A DNA stretch of 64,000 bases from assembly GCA_030844895.1 (NCBI GenBank), contig JAUTDX010000519.1, forward strand, positions 53,024 through 117,023. The letters are read 5' to 3'. A model generated the notes under the pieces. That model saw only the letters and a list, made by a program, of their open reading frames with translations, had not been told where the DNA came from and searched no databases. Origin of the DNA: Ambrosia x helenae (Eukaryota > Streptophyta > Magnoliopsida > Asterales > Asteraceae). Positions within the stretch are counted from its first letter, which is position 1. Every line of letters begins with the position of its first letter. The position numbers and the translations under genes were made by a program. Shown here one piece after another: positions 11,587 to 23,000 of this stretch.

Positions 11587-11831
11587 TGATGCAAGATTAT
11601 CTCCTAATTAGTTTGAAGATTTCTTTATCATTTATTTAAATTTCAATTTCCTTATATTTTGTTATTTAGTTTCCTTTTGAATTATAATTCCTATCATATA
11701 AATAGGATGTCTAGGTTCATTGTCTATTAGTTTTTGAGTATTGATGATAATAAAGAACCCTTTGAGGTTTTGTTAAGCTTTTGAATCCTTTGAGTATTTT
11801 GAGCCATTTGATTGCATATGAAACTGCATCA
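11587..11831 (+). repeat. 5' LTR
   Basis: 245 bp, TGATGCA...TGCATCA. It contains a TATA-like catataaatagg near 11695-11707, a likely promoter for the element's RNA. Confidence 0.93.
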
Positions 11832-11871
11832 GTTGGTATCAGAGCTCTAGGTTGTATCAAATGGCTTTAAC

Positions 11872-13090
11872 GTGAACGCGAGTGTTATCTTGTTCGAAGA
11901 GTCGCCGACCGAGGCATCGAGAAGAACATTGGCGATTCACGTGTTCGTGGAGATCGATTCAACCGTGATCGTAGATCTGCCGGACGAGGCAAACGAGATC
12001 GGAAACCGCGATCCACGAGATATTATTAAGATCAAAAGACTCCGACAACGGGTCCGAGATCTTGAAGAGATCAGACGGCTCCGCCAAAGAGTCCGCGATC
12101 TTGAGTCACAATGGGAGAGGCACGATAAGGAAACTGAATCGGAACCCATCGTCTGGGACGATGTAAACGAGGAAGAGGAGCATCCTTTCGGCCATCCCCA
12201 CCCCTGTTTCTACGAACCGATTTATCAAGAGAATTTGAAGGATGACGAACCCTATTCAACTATCGTAGTTTGGGACAAAAGTGATGATGAAGGTAATGAA
12301 GGAGAGGAGTCATCGGAGGAAGTTTTTTAAAGCTGATGATGCGATCATCAGTCTTGGAGACATGGTTGCCACTGTTAAAGAGGCTAAGGTTGTCGAGTTA
12401 ATTAACGGAGCTCCAATCAGTTTATCGCAAAATAGGGAAGAATTAAATGATGGAACGACTAATTTGTTGTTCCCACCGGTTTGGAAAGAAAAAAATAAAT
12501 ATGCAAGTTTTACGGCGAATACTACGAAGATGGAGGTAAATCAAATTTATTCTGAAAATTCACAAGATATGGTGGGGTCTACTGATAACAATGCATGCAT
12601 GAAAATAATTTGTGGATTACATGAATATTCTATGAGGGGTTTATTGAATGGTACTAGTGGATGCAAGAAAGAGACTGTGAATGGTGAAATAGATAGTGCT
12701 ACTGATGGGCGAATCCATTTAAGGGATGAATTAAAAGGTTTGGGTCGTGTAATGCATGGTGTTTCTAATGGTAATATTGGAGTAAAACACCAAATTCACT
12801 TTGAGTTAATCAGTTTTGAGGAGCTTACTATTCTTTGCAAAATAACATCTCAAGTATGTGGTTATCTAGTTGAATCTAATCTATGTGAGACGGTCAAAGT
12901 GATACTCAACAAGCAACGGTTCAATGTTCCATTCGACCCAGGTGGTGCGGTTCTAGAGTCAAGCAAGATGGTCCGTGAAGTAAAGCTACTTAAGAGGGTT
13001 GTGATGATAACAAATCAGAATCGAGTTGATGTTCCTTTTGATCCAGGTGGCTTTGGTTTAAAGGCAAAACTCGAGGACGAGTTTTTTTGA
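11872..13090 (+). pseudogene. Gag/pol-remnant reading frame of the LTR element
   Basis: Two overlapping frames (11872-12330 and 12281-13090) become one reading frame of about 400 codons if a single base at the T-run near 12325 is discounted. The first part has a basic heptad-like repeat IKRLRQRVRDLE / IRRLRQRVRDLES, then an acidic stretch, reminiscent of retroelement gag N-termini. The second part is unrecognised. It ends with two copies of a VPFDPGG motif and KLEDEFF just before the polypurine tract, resembling the 3' end of gypsy pol. The first frame has no ATG start. Probably a carrier sequence, not a working protein. Confidence 0.6.
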
Positions 13091-13102
13091 AGAGGGGGAG
13101 TA

Positions 13103-13347
13103 TGATGCAAGATTATCTCCTAATTAGTTTGAAGATTTCTTTATCATTTATTTAAATTTCAATTTCCTTATATTTTGTTATTTAGTTTCCTTTTGAATTA
13201 TAATTCCTATCATATAAATAGGATGTCTAGGTTCATTGTCTATTAGTTTTTGAGTATTGATGATAATAAAGAACCCTTTGAGGTTTTGTTAAGCTTTTGA
13301 ATCCTTTGAGTATTTTGAGCCATTTGATTGCATATGAAACTGCATCA
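13103..13347 (+). repeat. 3' LTR
   Basis: 245 bp, identical to the 5' LTR by eye, directly after the polypurine tract. Confidence 0.93.
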
Positions 13348-13391
13348 ATGTTTTTAGAGGTTTTTAGTAATTCTTATTGTGGATGGTCTTA

Positions 13392-14085
13392 GGGATGATT
13401 TCCAAAATTTTGATAACCCATATAGACTATTTATGTACTTACTAAAACATGTATAAAATCATTATGAATAACTATTATTATATTTATCTAAAATTATTAT
13501 GTTATGATATATCCATATTTTTTTATATATTTTTGATGTTATCGAAATTCCTGTACAAGTTGTTGTCTATAATTCATTTTTAATCGTTACACACCAGATT
13601 GACTTTTGTATTTTCCATAACAACCAAAAAAAGTAGGGTACACGACTTCAAAAGTTAAAATTGAAGAATAGAGTGTACAACCATACTTCGTTGCTTTAAT
13701 TATGATTTATGTTGTAAAAGTTAGATGCCCACACGTTTCATATGTTCCTTGGCTGACTGCTAATTATATAAACTTTTATTGACAGTAACTCTAGGATATT
13801 CAAAATAATTCAAACATACGATTATAAATTCTAAAGACAAATTTATAAATTTATAGTTTTTAAAAGTAAGTTACAATTGCATGTAAGCTATATAGTGAAC
13901 TAAAACTGGTGCTTAAACTGACAGAACATGAATCTGTCATTTAAACGATAACAATTTTTTTAAAGATATACATATAGATCTGCCAATATTTTGTCTCTTG
14001 CATATTACTTAACATAAAGATTCAACACACCATGAATCTTTTTAATTTTATGCTCACAAGCTGATCAACATATTGTTATTACCTT
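13392..14085. other. Intergenic and probable 3' UTR of the MADS-box gene
   Basis: AT-rich with no gene. The right end should contain the 3' UTR and polyadenylation site of the minus-strand SEP-like gene. Confidence 0.4.
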
Positions 14086-17000
14086 CTAACATGGCAACCA
14101 TCCTTGCATGTTATTATTCATACTTGGCCCTGCTTCTGCTGAAGTTATTGGATCCATATGGTACCTATAATTCGATAACAACATTAGTGTAGAATCCATG
14201 TTGATCCTTTCAAAACTCGTCCGACCTGACCATATGCATGATTGCTTGCAATATTTATCTAAGACCAGATGATCAAGGCAACCTAAAGGTATGTATTGCG
14301 CACGCCTTTGTATTCTAAAATAGCATTCTTAATTTTGTAAAAGAATTCATAGGTTTAGGATCATGTTCAACTTACCCAATGTGTAATGTTGGCCCACAGT
14401 CGAGCGGATGAAAGAAAGTTTCTTCGCCTTGTGGAGGTGCAGGTTGTTTGTCATAGCAGACTTGTTGCTCGGCATGTGGAAACCAATGGAGGGAGTTTAT
14501 TTGATCCCCTTCAATCAACTGCAAAGCAATATACAAGTTATGAAATTTGCTTAGCATGATACCACAATAGAGGTGTAAACATTAGTTATAAAAAATAACC
14601 AAAACGTTTTTTTTTGTTTAAAAAAAGTTAGCCGGTTATAAAATAACATGTTGGGTTAACAACCGGTTTTGTGTGGTAAAAACCTATAACATATTATATA
14701 ACTATAATAGAGGAACCGATTTGAACAGTAATATATATATACAAATTCGCATCTTTTGGGTCTTTTAAATCTTGTATCTCTCTTGTATGCTATGCCTGGA
14801 CCACCAACTCCTGCCACGTACCTGTCCATAGGTTTGAATATTTTGGTAATCGTCTTCCACGTGTATATGTGCTTTCATAAACATCTGTATTTTACTTTCC
14901 ACTTCAATCATCCTATACCTACAAGTGTATATGTATAGAGAGAGAGAAAGGCAGGACGGCGATGCTTGCACCACCACCGCCTTGCCAATTAATCGTCTCC
15001 TAATCGCCATCATCGCCTAATGTTCTTGATTTCTCTTCCATCTCTTTTCTTATTCTTGAGTTCAGATCTTGATGGCAAGCTCTGGTACTAGAATGAACAA
15101 GAAGGTATGGATTATCATTATTATCCGAGCATCGTAATCAGTAATGGGGTTAGCTTCGGCCCGTATCTTGGCGGGGCAACCCGGATGGTATGTGAGAGGA
15201 ACACAAAGGGCTTTTTAGTCTTTTTTTATTGTTCTTAACGTCCAACCGGTGTTGTAGCCATGGCGGTGATCGTGCCTCTTGACGGGGTGACTATAAAAAC
15301 TGTGGGTGCAGGGGGTTCTTCATTGGGTTGCCGAGCCTTCTCCTGGGGTTGACCAGTTGAAGGTCGAAGTCAGCCTGTTTAATAAACTGTTCCTTTCTGA
15401 GGTTGATGTTTTTGTTAACTGGCATCTTTGTATTATAGGCCCATGGCTAGCTTTGGCCGGTTTTCATGAAAATTGTGGGCTTTACCGTGGAACAACAACA
15501 AAACCTTCTGGGTCGGGTAAATCGGGTTACGGTTCGGTTTTGAGCTTTGACCAATTTTCTTATAAGGATACATAACTATGCATTCCAAAAAAAAAATATG
15601 TGCATATCAAAGTTTAAATGGCGGGTTCCAAGTTGCAAACCGACCGGCTGACCACGATTTGTATGGAAGTTAGTTTTAATGTTTATTACTTATATATAAT
15701 AAACCACAAATAATACGATTTGAATTCTTTGTTAATTAGTTTTGTTGTAGGATAAATGGTTATGCAAAATATACTTTATTGTCATGAAGGAAAATATGAT
15801 ATGGTTTGACATTACACAGAGTATATGTTGACAAGAAATTTGTCTGTATGCGGTATGACTCTGAGAGGGCGCATCTGTAGTTGCCAAATTTTGAAATTTG
15901 GGGGTTTTAGTTAGTGGCCTATTTAGTGTTTCTGTTCTCAGTTGGTACGTGGGCTGTGAACAGTTTGTGTACAACACAAAAATTTGGTTTCCAACGTTGC
16001 CATGGTGTAGCAGGGATGGAGGGCGGCTGGTGTTTACCCACAACCTCCTTGCATACATTGGGTGGTAACTAATTGTGTACCTCTGACCCTCATAAGCCAC
16101 CATCCAGGTCGTCTCCTTAGGAGAGCAAATTGAACAGTTTTTGTTGTCATTTTTGTAATATATCTTCTAGCCAAGGATATTTTGTTCATTTGCATATGAA
16201 TCATCTTCCACGTGTATATGTGCTTTCATAAGCACCTGTATTTATTGTGCTGCGAATTGAGCAGTGTTTTTTGTCTTCTTAGTAGTTTTATACTTGCCTG
16301 AGACTGTAACTCCGTTGTTGCCGGCCTCCATTGGGCGTAGCCTTTAGTGGCAACTATTTATCAGCCTAAACATTAAACAGTATCTTCATTTATGGTTTTT
16401 GTCGTTTAGACTGTGTGTATGGTTACGTGTGGCTGTGGAGATTACATAAGACCGGAAAAATGTAGCCTTGGCGTGGCAGGGATGGAGGTCGGTAGGTTTT
16501 TACCCGCAACCCCTTGCAGCCATTGTGTGCTACCTGATTTTTGTCTCTGAGCCTAACAACACGTGAGGTCAATGTCGACTTGCTTTCTTACTTTCATACT
16601 TGGTAGCTACGGTAACGAAACTGTATAGGCGCAAATTTAGGTAACCCATGTACGTTCATTTGAGCCTTTATTTGAATTTGTGTTTAACCATCTTTTAAGA
16701 TTTGTATTAGAAGATTTGTGAAAGTAGGTACAAGAATTGTCAACAACAGCCGTTTGGAAATTTTTGCCGACAACAGTGATCCCCACCTCACAATATTCAT
16801 CCTGTATTTAAGGTAGTGTACTGTTAGTTTCTTTACGGCTCTATTATTAATTTTTAATCTTTTGATCATAGAAGTTGCAAACTAATACATGGACATAGAA
16901 GGTGAACAGGTTCTTTTTGAATAGTGAAGTTAGGTTGTTTAAAAAGTATTTTTTTTTCGTTCTTTATTTGTTGATGATGATGATGATGATCTGTGGATTC

Positions 17001-20000
17001 GTGTAGCGGTGATAGGAATCGACGATTCTATTTATAAAAAGAGAGTTCAGAATGGCAATAAAAATGGGAAAAGCGGGTCAATACAACTTGAACCGGTCCA
17101 TTTTAACCCATTGCATAAGCCGCTCGACCTATGAATCTTGCCACCTTAAGGTATTTAGCTGCTTACCTTATATTTTGACATGTATGGAGATTATTTTGAA
17201 ACCGTGGTCCTAATTTTTTTTCCAGGCACTTTGTTGTTTAGCAACGGTGAGTGTCAAGAGCTTAATGACTCGCAAACAGTTGATTCGCATTGTTTTCCAC
17301 AACCATTTAACGAGTCAAAGAAGAAATCAGGACTTGCTCCAGTTGCTATTGTTTTGTCTATAAAGGAATCCAATGACACCTTATTGCCACACAACAAATT
17401 CGTCTATAGGTAAACTAATATTAAATTTCTGTGCATTTTATGTAGGTAGGTAGCGTCATGTGTATAATTTATGCATTATATTTACAGCTTTGGGAGATTA
17501 TCAACAATATTGATTTTATTTTATTTTTGGTGACAGCTGCGAGAAAACGAAGACCAAGTATGTCAAAAGAAAATGAAGTTTTGGATTTTGTTACAAATCC
17601 ATATCAGGCTATTGTCGTAGCGAGGGGCTCATTCAGGCAAAAAGAAGAAACTACAAAGAAACAGGCAGAGATAGAGAAACTGGATAAAGAAATGATGGAA
17701 CTGAAACAAAAGAATGAAGAAGAAAGAACTTCAATCCAAGATCTTAAAATTTTGTTAATTAAAAAAAGAAGGCGCGCAAAAAAATGTCGCCGTTTAGCAG
17801 AAGCTCAATCGTCGTATAAGGGCATGCTTGAGAAGATGATAAGAGACACTATTGTTTACTGAGATTTGTTGGACATTTGATTAGTTTCCCAATAGTGCGG
17901 TCATCACTTATTTCGGGGTTTCGGTTTCATCCCACCAAGAGGAAGCTGTTAGGTAAGAAAATTACAGTCAATGCAGTTGCTGAGATCAATATTTATGATT
18001 TTAGTCCATGGGATCTTCCAGGTAATAATTAATCTTTCGTTAAACCATAAATGATAAAAGTGTTACTGTAGTTTAGCTGTTTAACTAACAATTTTTGTTT
18101 GCTTTTTCAAATAAATCGTCGTTTAAAAGTTGAGATCTGGAGTGGTATTTTTCCTGTCCAAAAGCAAAAAAATATTCCAACGGGGCTAGATGTAATCGCC
18201 CTACTGAAAGTGGTTTCTGGAAAGCTACTGGGAAGGACCGAACGGTTAAGTACAACAACAGAACCGTTGCAGCCATTTTAAACTCGATGTTTTGAGATGG
18301 CATGGTAATTTAATGTTTTGTTTTGTTTGTTTAGTTTTTGTTATTCTTCTCTATTTCAGTTGGTTTGATGGCATACATGTAGGAAAACTACATAATAGAA
18401 CACGAACCTAGGAGGAGCTCTTAATTGGAATTTCGGTTACATATGTCAAACTTGGCGATGCTTGCAGTTTTTCAAGTATTTGCCAATTTATTTGACAACA
18501 ACAGGGGGAGGTGCCCTGAGGATCACCTAACCACACAACATTCGTGACCTTGAGTAATCTGTAAGTTTATAAATTCCATATCCTAATTTTATTTACATGA
18601 AGCCAATAGGCAAGTCATAGTATTTGCTAGCAGTCTGTTTATGGACACTTATTAAGAAATATCAAGTAGCACTTTAAAGGTGAAAGATTAAGAATGTCTA
18701 ATTCATATGTGATTGCTAACTAGAGTAATTGCAGTTCGGTATGATACATATTGAAACACATTTAAAATATTACAAGAAGAATATGATCTTAAAAAAATTG
18801 ATAGCAACAAAAATTAACATTTCATAGCGCCTATAATTTTTTTTCCTGCTAAACTTACAATGAACAAGTTGTTAATGTTAGTTCTTGCTTTTACATACAT
18901 ATAGCATTACCAAATGTTGATTTAGGAAGTAATAGAAACAGGTTGCAGTAAACAATATATTACCTCTTGCTTTTAAGCTTTAGTTGTGTGAATGTATGCG
19001 GAAGATGGTGTCGTTGTGCGAACACTGGGAAAGTGGAAACTTCCAATCTTTGTTTTCCTCAAAGATTTTAGGTAGTGCCTTCACATGCTGCATACTTCCT
19101 ACTTGATTATTATTATTATTATTATTTTTTAATGTTGGAATTAAGTCTATCCACAATTACATTTCTTATGGTCATATGTAATGGTTATGTAGGCTTGTCC
19201 TCAAGATGGACTCACTTGGAAAAGAAATACTTTTAACAGCTGGACCTGCAGCCATGGCATTAGCTGCTGATCCTATTGCTTCTTTAATCGACACCGCTTT
19301 TATTTGTCGTATAGGTATGCGTTCTTTAATTAACATCATTTTCTGCCATTTTAAACTTTTTAAATTATTTGTAAATTTAAATGTTTTCTGTATAGGCCCC
19401 GTGGAAATTGCGCTATATAGGCCCCTAAAAAAACAAGGTAAAACCCCGACCCGTTTCGTAACTACCATGTCTAATATTTATTTTGGAAATTGCGATGTAT
19501 AGGCCCCTACAAATAACATGGTAAAACCCGACCCGTTTCGTAACTACCATGTCTAATATTATTTCTCTAAAATATTTGCAGGTTACCATAGTAGTTACTT
19601 GGCAAGACCATCTTCTATGGAGTCTCACGGGTGGACATCCAAAGTCAAAGTGCACTTTCTTTATATTTTTTTTACATAAATTTGCTTAAATTTGTTAAGG
19701 TTGTCAACTTTGTTAAACCTTTGGGAGATGTTTGTTAAGGCCTATTTGTATAGCTTGTAACAAACAAATTTGCAAGTCGCGCAGCGCGCGACTCTAAAAC
19801 AACTAGTTAGGTTAAAAAAGCAGTTAACCTATAATAGGTTAAAAAGGCGTTTTCTTTATTTATTTAGAATTAAAAAGATCAAAAAATAGAAACAAAATGC
19901 CAAAATATATAATATAAGCTCAATAAACTTCATTTTTATTTCTTTATATGTATATACGTGTATAATGCCCCACTTACGGTGTGCGCATATAATGCATATA

Positions 20001-23000
20001 TGTGTGGCCCTCGGGGGGCAAAAGTAAAGTTGCACTAGTTTTAACGTTATTTTACTAATTTCGTGAAAATAACGTTAAAAACGACGGACGGTTAATCATG
20101 CATCATGTGGTGGCGTTGATAGCCAAAAGACAAAGGGGTACATGCACCGATCGGGTTTGTCCCGATTGCTAAGTGTTTTGTGCCTTATGTCCAAGGCTTG
20201 ATACCAAACCACATCGAGCCGGGGGTCTCACTGGAAGCAGCCTCTCTATTCTTAGGGGTAGAGGTAAGGCTGTCTACATCTTACCCTCCTCAGATCCTAC
20301 CTTAGCTTTGCTATAGGTGGGATTAACTGAGTATGATGATGATGATGATGATGTATATACGTGTATGTGTATATGTAAATGGGCTAAAAATCTAAAAAAA
20401 AATGATAATAACTGGTTTATAAGGAAAAAACCCGGTTACTAACCAGTTCTTGTTCTAAAACCCCAAACCAGTTCCTAACATACGGTTTTTACTAACCTAA
20501 ACCGGTTACAAATCAATTACGATTTTTGGCAATAACCTGTCATGGCTATAGTTCCGGTACTTTTTGCACCTCTAGACCACAATATGCTCATTCCCTATGT
20601 TCTTTTTATTTTTTGGGCCCTAGTTTCTAAGTGTTAATGGCCCACAAAGAAGAGAAAATGGGCCTAACAATTGTAACCTAAAAATGCAATTAAGCCACAC
20701 TAACAATCTAACATACCCTTTGCTTCAGTGTCGTGTTTGCTTCATATAGTGCATGCTCCTACAGGATATATAAAGAACTATTAGAATAAACGATATAAAT
20801 TGGATCTTTAAAAATAATATTTGTTGTTTTTCACTTTACCTTTTTTTGAAGATCTGTAAGTGTGTCCAACATGAGTTGTGTCTATATCGTTTGTATGGAA
20901 AATTAATTAGCCTTTGTAAAGAAAAAAAAATATATTTCGCTTGACAAATAGTAGATAAATAAAAACGCTAAAAATACCCGCGCTGATCTGATATGCTTGA
21001 GAGATGTGTCGAGCTGCCTCTCTAGCGACTCAAGCTCCTTGCAATTTAGTTGGGCAAGATCCTCACCCAGGAGATTCCTAATCAGATATCAATATATCAT
21101 TTAATAAAAGTTGTTACATGTACGCTGATGTGGATTATGTTTTCTCTTTTATTTAAAAAAAATTAGAGTCACATAAGTTGAAACTTAAAATTCACCTATA
21201 AAAGTGTGTTTTAAATGCACAATCCTCCTAGCTAAGTAGTTTAGGGGCTGTTTGTTTCAGCATCTGAATGGATGGTTAAGACTAAATCATTAAGATTTGA
21301 AATGTTACTGAACCATTAAGGACTGAACTACACTGAACCTTAATGACACTCTCTTACCAATGTGGGACAAGAGGTCCAACTTAATGATTCAGCACTTAAC
21401 CATTCAGACATCTTAATCATTCAACACTTAATCAACCAAACAAGCCCTTAATTAAACATTTAAACATTAATTTGAAAATTACTCGTTATTCAAAAATAGA
21501 CAGAAGTGCCTTCATGTAACCAACCCGAGTCCTGACTAGTGGCGGATCTATAAATTAATTTCAGTAGTAACGTTTTTCATTTTTTTTCATTTTAGTAGTA
21601 ACGTTTTCCAAATATCGTAAAAAAACACTAATTTTCCACTACGCGAGCGAAGTTAAGTAGCAACGGACGCGGCACCTAGCTTCAAGCAAGGTCCGCCCCT
21701 GGTCCCGACCCACAGACGATTACAAATATGTATCCTGTTTTGACATGATTCCTAACTTTTGTTACCTTTGGGATCGTTGTAGTGCTTCATACTTCACCTT
21801 AAGTTTCATATACTCTTGCTGACTACTTAACTCCTACAATCGCGAGAACAAAATCTTAACATGATTCCGTAACAAGATAGAAAAAAAAATTAACAGCAAC
21901 ATTAACTAAAAATGCCATCTTGCATGTCGTCCTTCGCTTATTTCATTACTAGAAATCTTAACCCAACAACCGAATAAAATCTATGTAAACATTATGTTCA
22001 TCATTAGTTTTCTTTCACTTAAAATAATGAACGAACACTTCATTATGTTGTTGGCTTGCCACCGCATCAATCCTTTTTTTTCTTGTTCCTCAAGTCGTAT
22101 TCCATCTTTTTAAAATTAACTTTTCCCTCAAACCCAAGAATCCGTTTGTTATAATTTGGGCAAACTTTAACTTTTCCCTCAGCGTCACGTTAACATCTCA
22201 TCCCTATACCATAACTCAACATATGTTATACCCATCCCTCATCCCTAACACATTTTCTATATTTTTTAAAAATCGTATAGGTAATATTCTTGGTTCTTTA
22301 ATTAGTCCATGCTGCTTTAAACCATAACTTGACTTTGTAGAAAAAGTCATGTAAAGACCAAAGGACCATAAGATTGATTATAAAGTTCTTCAGAGAAGCA
22401 ATGTAAAGACCAAAGGATTGAAGCCTTTTGGTGTCCAAAATTGAATGACAAGTTATTTGCTTTTATCAGAGAATATACATCTTCCTCTTTTTTAAATGCA
22501 ACTAAATTTTGCAATAAATAGAGTAGATATCTATGTTCCCATATATCAATCTATGACAAGGCCATTTTTTATGGTTATGCTAATATCCAATCTAGGAATG
22601 GACTTTGGTTGTTAATTAGTATCTCTATTTCATAGCATTCACTGTTATAATAAAAGGAGTATTATCTACGAATTTTGCGACGTAAATAACCGGTTGTCAA
22701 GTTGCTAAAATCCTGTTAGCGATTTCTATCATGAATCCATGTTTATTTCCATATCATTCATAGGGTTAGTGTGGTACCATTCTCTTGTATACATAAAGAT
22801 TTTGAGCAAAATTTTTTTTACCAATTATTAAATTAATGAATTGCTAGAAAGAAAAGCAAAATAGCTCATAGAAAAGAGAAAACTCACTAGTGCCTCCCTT
22901 GCAGTATGATTTGACTCAGGTGCTTCATAGTTACATTTTTGATACCTTTCGAGCGTTTTAAGCATGCTGCTAGACGAATAAGCGTAATTAATCTTAGCAG

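Larger units (their letters stand above)
11582..13352 (+). mobile_element. Young non-autonomous LTR retrotransposon, 1.76 kb
   Basis: Target duplication ATGTT lies at 11582-11586 and 13348-13352. Two 245-bp LTRs (11587-11831, 13103-13347) begin TGATGCA and end TGCATCA and read identical base for base. A primer-binding site TGGTATCAGAGC (11834-11845), matching initiator-Met tRNA, follows the 5' LTR after two bases. A polypurine tract gaagagggggagta ends at 13102. There is no reverse transcriptase, integrase or protease, so it must depend on another element. Size and content fit a deletion derivative of a Ty3/gypsy-type element. Confidence 0.95.
11283..13391. mobile_element. Second Tourist-like MITE, split by an LTR element
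   Basis: It starts after the TTA shared with the preceding MITE and ends before TTA at 13389-13391. The inverted ends are ggacatcaccaatagg and cttattgtggatggtc, imperfect. Its own sequence is 11286-11586 plus 13348-13388, G/T-rich with gtttttag motifs. The LTR retrotransposon sits between the halves. Confidence 0.55.
14752..19806 (+). mobile_element. Gene-fragment Helitron inside SEP intron 6 (antisense to the host gene)
   Basis: The 3' end is clear. A perfect-stem hairpin agtcgcgcagcgcgcgact (19774-19792) is followed ten bases later by CTAG (19803-19806) and a flanking T. The 5' end is not fixed; TC at 14752 after A is one candidate. Inside, all on the plus strand, lie an exon-1-like start (ATG at 15072, [11 protein letters not shown], then GT) and fragments of glutaminyl-tRNA synthetase, a coiled-coil protein, a NAC factor and a MATE transporter. 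Several carry splice sites. Internal duplications include a 45-bp block at about 14850 and 16205. No Rep/helicase gene, so non-autonomous. Confidence 0.7.
14560..20582. mobile_element. hAT-type MITE split by later insertions, in SEP intron 6
   Basis: The ends are tagaggtgtaaa at 14568 and tttgcacctcta ending 20574. They are flanked by taccacaa (14560-14567) and gaccacaa (20575-20582), a target duplication with one mismatch. Both halves contain ccggttat/aaccggtt blocks. The middle is occupied by the gene-fragment Helitron and an Au-like SINE, so this MITE is the oldest layer in the intron. Confidence 0.65.
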
